A stretch of 64,000 nucleotides of DNA from Desulfovibrio legallii (GCF_900102485.1 NZ_FNBX01000004.1:1-64000); one strand, 5' to 3'. Numbered from the stretch's first letter, positions 25,181-32,486 are shown. Made by a program: numbers and translations. The notes: generated by a model not told the origin, from the letters alone.

Positions 25181-26402
25181 CCTTGTTGCCCTGGTAGATG
25201 GTCACACGCAGGGCAAGGCCATTGGCCTGAAGAGCCGCGAAGAAGCTCTTCACCGCATCCACAAAGACACCGGAGAAGGTCGCGGAACTCCGCATTTCAT
25301 AGTCGTTCTGGGCATTCCAGATCAGGCTGTAACCGGCTATAGCGGCCCAGCCCTCCATCAGGGCACGCAGCATTTCGCCCTTGTGGATCTCCCAGACAGG
25401 CACGGCCTCAATGGCCGTGGCGGCTACCGGCGTGGGGGCTTCGCTGGAAACCGTCGGTGTTGAGGGCGCTGGAGCCACTGGCGGCTCCGTTACCGGAGCG
25501 CTTGTTTCCGGGGAAGGTGCAGTCGGCATGTTAACCGGCGCGTATGCCACGGGTTCGCTGGGCTTGGGCTTTTCCAGCGTCAGTGCCGGCGAGGTCTGGG
25601 CGCGGCTGGGCAGGGATACCGGATCCGGCATGGGCGTGGGTGTGACGGCCTGGGGAACGGGCTGCCCTTCAGGAACGTCGGCAGGCGAGGGAACAGAGGA
25701 AGCTACGGGAATGATGCCAACAGGCGGCTCCGACAGGTAGACCGGAGAGCCTTTGGCCAGCGTCGTGGTGGGGGCGACTTGGTTCCAGCGGCAGAAATCC
25801 TTGACCGGAACGCCGCTGCGCCTGGCCACAACGGCGGCAGTAGCCGTTCTCCTTACGGGATATACCTTGACGCTGGGAGTAGCGGCCAGCATGGCCGCTG
25901 CGGATGCCTGATCCGGAACTGTCGCCATAGGCGCACGTTCCGGAAGCGGACGGGATTCCAGCGGGTGCTCTTCCGGCAGGGCATCTGCAAGAGGTGGTTC
26001 CGTGCCCGTGAAAACTTCGCGGGTGAAACTGAACATCTGCCCGTCGGAGCAGGCCACCTGTACATAACCCTGCTGGGGGGTGCCGTCGGCCTCCAGCGTG
26101 CCCAGCCTGTAGCTCACGCCAAGCCCGGAGCCGGAGGAAGCCAGAGCGAACCCGGCCGCCCGCAGCTGCTGTTCAAGCACGTCGCCGAACACGCCAGGCG
26201 CTCGGTCCAGGACCACAGGTGTATGTGCTGGCGCATGACGTCGGGCCAGCTCTTCCGCCGTGCGGGTCGCGAGAATGCGCGCGTCGTTGGCGTACGCCGC
26301 GCTCAGGCCGTCAAAGGACGTCTGTGCGGGACTCCGCAGAACGCAGCCGCCGGCGAGCAGAAGCAGACCGCAGAGCAACAGTGCGCTGGTGTTTATCTTC
26401 AT
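25158..26402 (-). CDS. pilL: chimeric lipoprotein: TrbH-like domain, LysM-like segment, PilL/TcpQ C-terminus
   Basis: A 414-residue lipoprotein (lipobox LAGGC, Cys20) with three parts. Residues about 30-140 resemble TrbH, the outer-membrane lipoprotein of IncP transfer (LATRTAEELARRH, GVFGDVLEQQLRAAGF, then a YRLG strand). Residues about 178-228 look like a LysM-type fold (KVYPVRRTATAAVVARRSGV). A long Pro/Thr-rich linker follows, and residues about 338-414 are a TcpQ domain (WEIHKGEMLRALMEGWA, YQGNKVMEV), as in R64 PilL. One protein may thus tie the trb core complex to the pilus secretin. No separate trbH is in the window. Confidence 0.8.
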   Translation of the reverse strand: MKINTSALLLCGLLLLAGGCVLRSPAQTSFDGLSAAYANDARILATRTAEELARRHAPAHTPVVLDRAPGVFGDVLEQQLRAAGFALASSGSGLGVSYRLGTLEADGTPQQGYVQVACSDGQMFSFTREVFTGTEPPLADALPEEHPLESRPLPERAPMATVPDQASAAAMLAATPSVKVYPVRRTATAAVVARRSGVPVKDFCRWNQVAPTTTLAKGSPVYLSEPPVGIIPVASSVPSPADVPEGQPVPQAVTPTPMPDPVSLPSRAQTSPALTLEKPKPSEPVAYAPVNMPTAPSPETSAPVTEPPVAPAPSTPTVSSEAPTPVAATAIEAVPVWEIHKGEMLRALMEGWAAIAGYSLIWNAQNDYEMRSSATFSGVFVDAVKSFFAALQANGLALRVTIYQGNKVMEVSEH

Positions 26403-26406
26403 GGCT

Positions 26407-26712
26407 TCATCGCTTTGTTTTAAAACCGCCCTGAGGCCGCCAGCAGCTTGCCTTGGCGCTGTAAAAATCCTGTTGCTTCACATGCCGCAGCCATACACGG
26501 CTCAAAAGCGGATCTGCCCTGGCCATGCGCCGGAGGATGAAAATCGCCAAGGTCCAGAAGATGGTCGCCGTCGCCGCGGAAACCAGCGTCATGCCGCCCA
26601 CGCCTACAAGCAGAGCCATGAGGCTTGCAGCCATGGCAAGCTCGCGTTCCGCGCCCAGCACGAAGTTGTGCCGGTGCAACGACTGATGGACAGGAGCGCG
26701 CCGCGTTTCCAT
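26407..26712 (-). CDS. trbD: TrbD/VirB3-like membrane protein
   Basis: A 101-residue inner-membrane protein. APVHQSLHRHNFVLGAERE is the typical TrbD N-terminal pattern, followed by two close hydrophobic helices (about 27-43 and 46-62) and a basic tail with ADPLLSRVWLRHVKQQ. VirB3 proteins work with VirB4; in IncP the gene lies directly before trbE, but here the whole pil cluster separates them. The start overlaps the trbC stop (TGATGG). Confidence 0.9.
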   Translation of the reverse strand: METRRAPVHQSLHRHNFVLGAERELAMAASLMALLVGVGGMTLVSAATATIFWTLAIFILRRMARADPLLSRVWLRHVKQQDFYSAKASCWRPQGGFKTKR

Positions 26713-27023
26713 CAGATGACCGCCCCGGAAAAGCTGAATACGGAGTTCACCATGCTCCCCGCGAATGCGATGAAGGAGATGCCGAACACCACGGAAAGCA
26801 GCAGCTTGAAGCCGCCGCTTATATCATCCTTGTTCATGATGAAGATGATCCCGCAGATGGCCATGGCGGTGATGCTGATGTATTTGCCGGCTGGACCGGT
26901 TATGGTGTTGACCACCTTTTCAAGTGGACTGGAAAATTCCGTGATGCCGCCGCTGGCCAGAGTCGCTTCCGGGCAGAGTCCAAAGAAGAGGGCCAGCAGT
27001 ATGAAAAAAGCCTTGTTACGCAT
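26712..27023 (-). CDS. trbC: TrbC/VirB2-like conjugative pilin
   Basis: A 103-residue propilin with a signal peptide (MRNKAFFILLALFFGL, cut near residue 24) and two hydrophobic helices (about 37-60 and 72-95). By family rule it would be processed and possibly cyclised by the TraF peptidase encoded at 2531-3064. I start at 27023 because CGGAGGG lies directly upstream; the longer frame would overlap trbB. This is the second pilus type in the element, besides the type IVb pilins pilS and pilV. Confidence 0.9.
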   Translation of the reverse strand: MRNKAFFILLALFFGLCPEATLASGGITEFSSPLEKVVNTITGPAGKYISITAMAICGIIFIMNKDDISGGFKLLLSVVFGISFIAFAGSMVNSVFSFSGAVI

Positions 27024-27036
27024 CGTTTCCCTCCGT

Positions 27037-27993
27037 TCAGGCGGCGGAATAGAGGCGCCTTGTTTCATAGCGCCCTTCTTTCGCGTTGAATTTGTTGACG
27101 GAAATTATAGAGGCCAGACGGCGCGTGTTCTGCCGCGTCTTTTCCATGTAGATGATCATATCTATGGCCCGCCCGATTAGCTTCTGCTTGGGGCCGACGC
27201 CGGCTTCTTCAACCAGTTCTTCCAGACGTTCCAATGCTTCTTCCGCGCTGTCCGCGTGGAAGGTGCCGACGCCGCCCGGATGGCCCGTGTTCCACAGTTT
27301 CAGCAGCTCAAGAGCGGCCGCGTCCCGAACCTCGCCCACCAGAATCCGGCGCGGCGCATAGCGCATGCAGACCTTAGTGAGCTGGCGCATGCCGATGCCC
27401 GCAAGCTCGGAAGTGAGGAAAAATACGGAATTGGGCGCATGTGACTGCAGCTCTGCCGTGTCTTCAAGAATCAGCAGGCGATCGTGCGTGCAAAGTTCAT
27501 CCAGTTCATGAATAATGGCGTTCACGAACGTCGTTTTGCCGCTGGAGGTGCCGCCCACAACGACGATGTTTTTGCGGTCCAGAATGGCGTGACGTATGAT
27601 GGGCACGACTTCCGGCGCGATGATGCCCTGCTCCAGGTATTCCCGCATGGTTATGACCCGCGAGGCCTTTTTGCGCAGCGAAAACGACGCGCCGGGCCCC
27701 ACCAACGGCGGGAACGTGCCCTCAAACCGTGAGCCGTCCAGGGGAAAGCTCCCTTCAACGACTGGATGCAGGGCGTCCACCGTCTGACCCAGGGCGCTGG
27801 CCACAAGCGACAATATCAGACGGCCCTGGGCCAGGGGCAGATCGCCGATGCATTCCTGCTCCTGACCATATTTTTCAATCCAGAGCCTGCCGTCGGGGTT
27901 AAGCATGATTTCAATGACGGACGCATCCCGCAGCGGTCCCATGATGAGGTCGCCGCAGTTGTATTCCAGGCTTTCCAGCAGGCGCTCATCCAT
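27037..27993 (-). CDS. trbB: TrbB/VirB11-like traffic ATPase
   Basis: A 318-residue VirB11-family hexameric ATPase. Walker A is GGTSSGKTT (about 147-155). LLILEDTAEL (Asp box), RRILVGEVRD (Walker B) and GGVGTFHADS (His box) are all present. It sits at the cytoplasmic face and switches the machine between pilus assembly and DNA transfer. The start follows AAGGCGG and overlaps the upstream TraM-like gene by 8 bp. Confidence 0.93.
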   Translation of the reverse strand: MDERLLESLEYNCGDLIMGPLRDASVIEIMLNPDGRLWIEKYGQEQECIGDLPLAQGRLILSLVASALGQTVDALHPVVEGSFPLDGSRFEGTFPPLVGPGASFSLRKKASRVITMREYLEQGIIAPEVVPIIRHAILDRKNIVVVGGTSSGKTTFVNAIIHELDELCTHDRLLILEDTAELQSHAPNSVFFLTSELAGIGMRQLTKVCMRYAPRRILVGEVRDAAALELLKLWNTGHPGGVGTFHADSAEEALERLEELVEEAGVGPKQKLIGRAIDMIIYMEKTRQNTRRLASIISVNKFNAKEGRYETRRLYSAA

Positions 27994-28480
27994 GCTGCAC
28001 CGCCTTCAGGACGAAGACCGCCACATTGATCAGAGCTGAAAGCGCCATGACGGCCGTACAAAGGTACAGGGACGTTTTGAAGCCGGTAAGGCTGGAGACA
28101 AACCCGGATGAGGCCTGCTGCAGGCCTTCAAGAGTCACGCCTGACAAAGTCTTCGACACGTCGGCCATGCTTTCTTCCACGCCTTTGACGTAAGCCGCGG
28201 TCTGCTCGCTCATGAACGCCGCCAGGGCCTTTTCGTGCTTTTTCTGGAGTTGTGTCTGAGCTTCCAGAAAGGCATTCTGGATCGTGACCATCATCAAGAG
28301 GGGATCATCCTTTGGCACAGCCATCTCGTGCTTTTTGGCCAGCAGCGCGCGCACGTCCTCCACGGAAAGACCAAAGCCATCCGGCAGTGCTTGCTGGCTG
28401 ACAGCGGGTTCCGTGACAGAAACATCCGGCTGAACCTGAGCGATGTCCTGTTCATTGATTTCAGGAAAGTCATCACCCAT
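27986..28480 (-). CDS. TraM-like conjugal transfer protein
   Basis: A 164-residue protein with an acidic N-terminus, a central DDPLLMMVTIQNAFLEAQ segment resembling IncP TraM, a helical Lys/Glu stretch and a C-terminal membrane helix (LYLCTAVMALSALINVAVFVL). The position just after traK-traL supports the TraM reading, though a small extra gene intervenes. TraM's molecular role in IncP plasmids is accessory and poorly known. The ATG at 28480 follows GAGGAC and overlaps the preceding gene's stop by 8 bp. Confidence 0.65.
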   Translation of the reverse strand: MGDDFPEINEQDIAQVQPDVSVTEPAVSQQALPDGFGLSVEDVRALLAKKHEMAVPKDDPLLMMVTIQNAFLEAQTQLQKKHEKALAAFMSEQTAAYVKGVEESMADVSKTLSGVTLEGLQQASSGFVSSLTGFKTSLYLCTAVMALSALINVAVFVLKAVQHG

Positions 28481-28712
28481 TGATCTCGTCCTCAAGCAAA
28501 GCTCTCAGTTTATCGTGGAAGTCCTGATTTGCACATATGCGGCCAGCAACAGTCATAAGAATGGTTCCGAGATAATGCACAGAATGATTCTTCTCCCCCT
28601 CTTCAATATTCAATTCAGGGGAATATTTTACGGATATATCTATTTCTCTGGAGTTTTCGTGACCTGAAATGACAACGACACTTCGGAATTTTTTCCCATC
28701 ATCACTTTTCAT
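28473..28712 (-). CDS. small hypothetical protein between traL and traM-like genes
   Basis: A 79-residue protein (MKSDDGKKFRS) with a beta-rich first half (VVVISGHENSREIDISVKY) and a helical end (FHDKLRALLEDEI). I do not recognise it. GGAGC lies 6 bp upstream of the chosen ATG. Tight spacing (10 bp from traL, 8-bp overlap with the next gene) shows it belongs to the operon. IncP plasmids lack a gene here. Confidence 0.6.
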   Translation of the reverse strand: MKSDDGKKFRSVVVISGHENSREIDISVKYSPELNIEEGEKNHSVHYLGTILMTVAGRICANQDFHDKLRALLEDEING

Positions 28713-28722
28713 AACGCTGCTC

Positions 28723-29451
28723 CTAGCAAATGCCCGCCTGCTCAACGCAGGAAAGGATTTGGTTCCAGTAGCGCCGCAGGCGCGCCTTCACGGCTATGGA
28801 GGTGGAACTGGCGTTGATGCCGGCCTCAAAGCTCTGGCGCTTAGCAAAAAGCTCCTCAAGATCCTTGCCGATCAGCGCTTTATTGCCCTGGGGCAGCACC
28901 ACAAGAGCGTGAAACTGCCGGGAATGGTTCTCGTAAATTTTGAACTCCTCAAAGCCTTTGCCGTCCACGGCAATGTCCCCGAAATACGGATTGAGCCAGA
29001 CGACGATCGGTGAGTCCGGAAAGCCGACGCACATCCGCGACAGGCCGTGGAGCGTGTCGCCCAGAGCCTGGCCGCCCGTGACGATGGAATGGAAAAAAAC
29101 CGTGTGCCCGGCTTCCTCCAGCAGCGCCAGGACGTCGTTTTCCTGCAGATACGCGCCCAGGGCGATGAAAGACGAAGCTCCGTTATCCACGATGACATGC
29201 GCTTCTTCCGGAGCCGTCACCAAGGCTTCAAGCAACACGTCAAATTTGCGCGGTTCAATGTTGCCGTCCTTCATCACGTCCAGCGAAGTCACGCTGAACT
29301 CTTTGAACGACGCCAGCGTCGCGTTTACAGGGTCCGTATCATAGGCAAGCACATCTTTTCCGAAATGCCGCAACGCCTGATAAAGCATGACGGCGATCAT
29401 GGATTTGCCCACCCCGCCTTTTCCTTGGAGTATGAAATGTATCGTTGCCAT
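28723..29451 (-). CDS. traL: TraL-like ParA/MinD-type ATPase
   Basis: A 242-residue P-loop ATPase. The deviant Walker A GKGGVGKS lies at residues 11-18. VLAYDTDPVNATL and AHVIVDNGAS are the other nucleotide-site strands. Length and context (between traK and a traM-like gene) match IncP TraL rather than a chromosome partition ParA, and no ParB partner is nearby. TraL is an accessory transfer ATPase of unclear mechanism. AGGAAG precedes the ATG. Confidence 0.85.
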   Translation of the reverse strand: MATIHFILQGKGGVGKSMIAVMLYQALRHFGKDVLAYDTDPVNATLASFKEFSVTSLDVMKDGNIEPRKFDVLLEALVTAPEEAHVIVDNGASSFIALGAYLQENDVLALLEEAGHTVFFHSIVTGGQALGDTLHGLSRMCVGFPDSPIVVWLNPYFGDIAVDGKGFEEFKIYENHSRQFHALVVLPQGNKALIGKDLEELFAKRQSFEAGINASSTSIAVKARLRRYWNQILSCVEQAGIC

Positions 29452-29462
29452 GTTGCTTCCTG

Positions 29463-29828
29463 TTAAATGAGCCTTTCGTCAGAGAGTTCCTGCGTTTTGA
29501 AGGCCGCCTCGGCCTTAGAGGCCGGGGCCTGGGCTATGCGCGGGCCTTCATGCTTTTCTTCCTGTTTTTCCCTGGCTCCGCCGCAGTTCTCTGTGCTGTG
29601 GGCCTCTTCCCGCCTGCATTTTTCCGACGGCGTCTTTTTGCCTTTGCGGTGGCCGTCCTTCTGCTTTGCGTAAGCGCGGAACGCCCCGTAACACATGGTT
29701 ATTTTCTTCTCTGTCCTGAGCAGGTCGTAGGCGCTCGCAACGGTGTAGCCCTGTTCCAGCAGGGCAACGACTTCCTGCTGCACCGCGTAGAACTGGACGC
29801 GCGCCATGCCGGGTCTAAGCCGCGGCAT
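29463..29828 (-). CDS. traK: TraK-like oriT-region DNA-binding protein
   Basis: A 121-residue basic protein. MARVQFYAVQQEVVALLEQG and ITMCYGAFRAYAK match the IncP TraK core; the C-terminal half is a low-complexity charged tail. In IncP, TraK binds and wraps oriT near the relaxase nick site. The ATG at 29828 has GAGG 6 bp upstream; an internal ATG at 29807 is also possible. It overlaps the stop of the Rep-like gene. In IncP the oriT lies just upstream of traK, but here coding sequence fills that position, so the oriT is probably elsewhere. Confidence 0.85.
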   Translation of the reverse strand: MPRLRPGMARVQFYAVQQEVVALLEQGYTVASAYDLLRTEKKITMCYGAFRAYAKQKDGHRKGKKTPSEKCRREEAHSTENCGGAREKQEEKHEGPRIAQAPASKAEAAFKTQELSDERLI

Positions 29829-30960
29829 AGACGCCTCGCTGCCAGTTTTGCAGGAAAGGCAAAATGCCCGTGGTTATATTCTGGGACAGCTGCGCAACCG
29901 TCGGCGCTTTGCCGCGACGGAACAACGCAGACCACAGGCCCCAGGCCGGACCACGCTTTGTCTGGCCGTCTACAAAGCGGCCCAGCAGGGCCTCAAAGAG
30001 CGGGCGCGCCGCTTCCAATTTCGGATCCGGACGGCGCTGCGCCTCCAGGCGCTGCAGGCAGCGCCGAAGATCTTCTGCCTTTTTCGGTGCCAAAGGCGTT
30101 GCAGGTGCTGGCCCGCCGAAAGCCTGTGCCGATGTGGGGGTTTCGTAAGGCTCGTCCTGCCAGCGCCGGCAGCGCAGCCAGGTGCTGAGCAGGGGCACGC
30201 ACCCGTTGCGCCAGTGTCGGTCATGGGCCTTGAAGCGCTCGACTATGCACAGCAGCTCATCAAGCATCGGCAGCTTGCGCGCGCTGGCCAAGGACAGGAA
30301 AATCCTTTGCGCCATGGCTTTGTCCTTTTTGACCGGCCAGGCGGCGAACAGGCGCTCAAAGGCAGCTGCTGCGCTTGAAGCCGGGCTATTTTCCCTTGGG
30401 GTGGGAAAAGAATCCCCCCTCCCCGACTCTGCGGGCAGAGGGTGACCCGCAGCCGCAAGGAAAGGCCTGCAAGAGGAGGCTGTCTTGCATGGGTGTGCGG
30501 CGGGAAGGGGGGAAAGGGGGGTATTATTCTTCTCTTTCTTCTTCTTATAAGAGGGCGCAGATTTTTCGCCCCCTATGCGCAGATTTTTCGCATGCGCAGA
30601 CGCAGATTCTGCGCTATCCGCCCAGGTCGCCAGATCGGCCTCGGCCAAGGCGATATAGTGGCGCGCCCGCGGACTCAGCAGCAGCCGGTAAGCATTGCGC
30701 CCGTCCGACTGTTGCTCAATATTGATGTACTGAAGTGCTGACAGCCTTTTGAGGTGGTGCTGGATGGAGCGCACGCTGAGATCGCACAGCCGCGCCAAAA
30801 GCTGCTGCGGCAGCCCGCATATGCCTCTCGCGGAGTGTCGGGACAGCAGCACATAGAGAAACCGGGCATGGCTGCTGACGGCAGGATCATAACAGATGTA
30901 TTCGGCAAAAAATTTGTCGCTAACCCGCAAAAAATGCGCAGAAGGAATCAGGGTTTCCAT
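29815..30960 (-). CDS. winged-helix replication-initiator-like protein
   Basis: A 381-residue protein with an N-terminal winged-helix domain (about 10-110; helix-turn-helix around VRSIQHHLKRLSALQYINI), a low-complexity linker (about 120-225) containing YKKKKEKNN, and a C-terminal helical domain (AWPVKKDKAMAQRIFLSL onward). This layout is like lambda O or other iteron-binding initiators. The linker-coding DNA contains direct repeats followed by an AT-rich tract, which supports an initiator role. Start at 30960 (METLIPSAHF); the ribosome site is weak. A transcriptional regulator is the main alternative. Confidence 0.6.
   Translation of the reverse strand: METLIPSAHFLRVSDKFFAEYICYDPAVSSHARFLYVLLSRHSARGICGLPQQLLARLCDLSVRSIQHHLKRLSALQYINIEQQSDGRNAYRLLLSPRARHYIALAEADLATWADSAESASAHAKNLRIGGEKSAPSYKKKKEKNNTPLSPLPAAHPCKTASSCRPFLAAAGHPLPAESGRGDSFPTPRENSPASSAAAAFERLFAAWPVKKDKAMAQRIFLSLASARKLPMLDELLCIVERFKAHDRHWRNGCVPLLSTWLRCRRWQDEPYETPTSAQAFGGPAPATPLAPKKAEDLRRCLQRLEAQRRPDPKLEAARPLFEALLGRFVDGQTKRGPAWGLWSALFRRGKAPTVAQLSQNITTGILPFLQNWQRGVYAAA
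30521..30613. repeat. iteron-like repeats plus AT-rich tract, candidate origin
   Basis: The octamer CGCAGATT occurs at 30556-30563, 30578-30585 and 30601-30608, a 22-23 bp period; two copies sit in an identical 15-mer GCGCAGATTTTTCGC (30555-30569 and 30577-30591). A partial CGCAGA lies at 30595-30600, and the third copy is inside a palindrome, CGCAGA-T-TCTGCG. Directly adjacent, 30521-30552 is an asymmetric AT-rich pyrimidine tract on the plus strand. The arrangement recalls lambda ori inside gene O. Confidence 0.5.
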
Positions 30961-31042
30961 GCTTCGCCGCCTTCTTTTTCTGGCGGAAAAAAGGCAAAGA
31001 AGAAGCCCCCCAAGGCTTGACGCCTGGTCCTGCTGCGGGTAT

Positions 31043-31068
31043 AGTCTCTTCAACGTTTGTGAGAGACT
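31043..31068. promoter_or_regulatory. inverted repeat upstream of the Rep-like gene
   Basis: AGTCTCT (31043-31049) and AGAGACT (31062-31068) are a perfect 7-bp inverted repeat with a 12-bp spacer, about 85 bp before the Rep-like start. It could be an operator or a transcript hairpin. Confidence 0.35.
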
Positions 31069-31085
31069 TCCCCGCTAGGGGCGGC

Positions 31086-31115
31086 CGCGCATTGTGTTCC
31101 AGCACAGTGCGCGGT
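31086..31115. terminator. GC-rich hairpin below ssb
   Basis: CCGCGCATTGTG and CACAGTGCGCGG pair with one mismatch around a 6-bp loop. It follows the ssb stop codon on the minus strand, and a T-rich stretch follows it on the plus strand. It may attenuate read-through from ssb into the Rep-like gene; coordinates are approximate. Confidence 0.45.
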
Positions 31116-31132
31116 TTTCTTTGGTCTTTTTC

Positions 31133-31528
31133 CTAAAAAGTTTCTGTCGTTGCCTCTGTTGCCGTTTCAGGAGCGTCGGGCGCTCCCGGTTCATCCGCAT
31201 GCCAAAAATCCAGGAAGCGAATGCATCTGCAGACTACTTCCGTGACGTAGTGCGTGATGTCGCCCTGATCCACCCATCTGCGGGTTTTCAGGGCCCCTTC
31301 CACATAGACAAGACTGCCCTTGCCGATGCGGTCCGCGCACAGCTCCGCCACCTTGCCGTAGGCGATCACCTGGTGCCAGTCCGTAGCCTCAACGCGATCA
31401 CCCTCGGCATTCCTGTAAGAGCCGTCAGTGGCTATCCGCAGCTTCGCAACAGGCGTACCGGTGGTTGCGGTATAGCGCAGCTCCACATCGTGTCCCAGGC
31501 GGCCAAGCAGCGTGACGCGATTGATCAT
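31133..31528 (-). CDS. ssb: single-stranded DNA-binding protein
   Basis: A 131-residue SSB of plasmid type. MINRVTLLGRLGHDVELRYT is the conserved OB-fold start; the rest of the fold (VAKLRIATD, DWHQVIAYGKVAEL, GSLVYVEGALKTRRW) is intact. The C-terminal tail is acidic and short but does not end in the usual DDDIPF-type tip (it ends TEATTETF), so docking to host repair proteins may differ. Conjugative elements often carry their own SSB to coat the transferred strand. It lies upstream of the Rep-like gene. Confidence 0.93.
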   Translation of the reverse strand: MINRVTLLGRLGHDVELRYTATTGTPVAKLRIATDGSYRNAEGDRVEATDWHQVIAYGKVAELCADRIGKGSLVYVEGALKTRRWVDQGDITHYVTEVVCRCIRFLDFWHADEPGAPDAPETATEATTETF

Positions 31529-31549
31529 GGACTTGCCTCCCCGTCTCGG

Positions 31550-31780
31550 TCAGGCCGACGCCGCAATCGCCTGGGCCGGGTACTGCGCAACCAGGCGCTG
31601 CTGCATCTGAGGGCTCAGCATGTGCTTGAATTTGTAGGCCGTGCGGATAAGAGCGCGCTTTTGCGCTTTGTCCATCTCCTCGATCAGAGTGCGAGTCATA
31701 AAATCCCGCACCGCCGGATCCTTGGAATCGCAGATGTCGTCCAGCAGCAACCTCTGTTCTTCGTTACGATGCCTCTTCAT
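31550..31780 (-). CDS. small hypothetical protein
   Basis: A 76-residue helical, charged protein (MKRHRNEEQRLLLDDI) with no motif I recognise. AAGGAGGATCAC directly before the ATG is among the best ribosome sites in the element, which argues that it is real; the 46 upstream codons of open frame are therefore excluded. It precedes ssb by 21 bp. Its compact basic-acidic pattern could fit a regulator, but this is not supported. Confidence 0.6.
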   Translation of the reverse strand: MKRHRNEEQRLLLDDICDSKDPAVRDFMTRTLIEEMDKAQKRALIRTAYKFKHMLSPQMQQRLVAQYPAQAIAASA

Positions 31781-31865
31781 GTGATCCTCCTTGGGTCTTG
31801 GCTGCATCATCAGGCCGGAGCCGCCACGCTCCGACGACGGCCCCGGAGGGCCGTTTCGCTTGAGG

Positions 31866-32051
31866 CTAATCCTCGTCCAGAGCCGTATCGCTGTCTCCCC
31901 TGAGCCATGCCAAAGCATCCACGATTCCCTGTTTATAGCTCATTCCGGTGTTCCCTTCGTCCGCACAACACCGCAAGACAGCCTCCTCAATGCCTTCCAG
32001 GGCCCAGTTTTCCACACGGGCAATTTCAGTTTCAGTTCTTACGATTTGCAT
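31866..32051 (-). CDS. small hypothetical protein
   Basis: A 61-residue acidic protein (MQIVRTETEIARVENWALEGI), helical, ending SDTALDED, without known motifs. GGAGATG lies 5 bp before the ATG. It is the outermost recognisable gene of the element before the tRNA-Glu gene, where islands often carry small regulatory genes. Function unknown. Confidence 0.5.
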   Translation of the reverse strand: MQIVRTETEIARVENWALEGIEEAVLRCCADEGNTGMSYKQGIVDALAWLRGDSDTALDED

Positions 32052-32166
32052 GTCACATCTCCATGAGCAGTTTCACGAGGAAGTATTCATTCAAGGCAGG
32101 GCTTCCCACTCTGTACCCTTTTGGGTAAAGAAGAAGCGGCCTGCGGATCGACAAAGCAGAAATGAA

Positions 32167-32214
32167 AAAGCCCCCATGCGCACGGGCAGGAACCCGGGTA
32201 CGCATGAGGGCTTT
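32167..32214 (-). terminator. strong rho-independent terminator downstream of tRNA-Glu
   Basis: On the plus strand, AAAGCCCCCATGCG (32167-32180) pairs with CGCATGAGGGCTTT (32201-32214), with one mismatch. On the minus strand the stem is followed by TTTTTCATT, so it terminates transcription coming from the tRNA. Confidence 0.75.
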
Positions 32215-32227
32215 CTGGGGAAAAGGC

Positions 32228-32271
32228 AAAAGCGTAGAGATTCGCCCAACAGAGCGAATTTCCACGCTTTT
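32228..32271 (-). terminator. second hairpin immediately 3' of tRNA-Glu
   Basis: AAAAGCGT (32228-32235) pairs with ACGCTTTT (32264-32271), and inside it ATTCGC pairs with GCGAAT. It begins about 9 bp past the tRNA end and is followed by TTTTGCCTTTT on the minus strand; probably the first tRNA terminator. Confidence 0.55.
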
Positions 32272-32279
32272 GTGAAGAG

Positions 32280-32355
32280 TGGCGTCACCAACGGGATTTG
32301 AACCCGTCTTAACGGCTTGAGAGGCCGCCGTCCTAACCGGATAGACGATGGTGAC
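32280..32355 (-). tRNA. tRNA-Glu (anticodon CTC)
   Basis: The minus strand folds as a full cloverleaf: acceptor GTCACCA/TGGTGAC, D arm GTC/GAC, anticodon stem GCGGC/GCCGT (one G-U) with loop CTCTCAA, and T arm ACGGG/CCCGT with TTCAAAT. The anticodon CTC reads GAG. CCA is encoded (32280-32282). Its 3' end faces the conjugative element, the usual orientation when a tRNA gene serves as integration site. Confidence 0.95.
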
Positions 32356-32366
32356 AGCGAGGTTTG

Positions 32367-32395
32367 TGTTTACGGATTACGCGCCGCTTTGTCAA
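32367..32395 (-). promoter_or_regulatory. sigma-70-type promoter of tRNA-Glu
   Basis: On the minus strand TTGACA (32390-32395) and TAAACA (32367-32372) are 17 bp apart, placing the start of transcription a few bases before the tRNA 5' end at 32355. Confidence 0.7.
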
Positions 32396-32486
32396 GCGAT
32401 TTTAACCTGAATCACAAAAAAGCGGGCATTGCCCTGCCGGCGCACCTGGTGCTATTATCGGGCTATTACGCAAAAGGGGGATACAC

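Larger units (their letters stand above)
32072..32279. other. junction region between the conjugative element and tRNA-Glu
   Basis: No convincing gene. It contains the two hairpins described separately and presumably one end of the element. No integrase gene and no second copy of the tRNA 3' end is visible in the window. Confidence 0.4.

Noticed and set aside
29400..31132. An oriT next to traK
   Set aside because: IncP oriT lies upstream of traK, but coding sequence of the Rep-like gene fills that place and I see no nick-site motif I can support; the relaxase gene is also absent.
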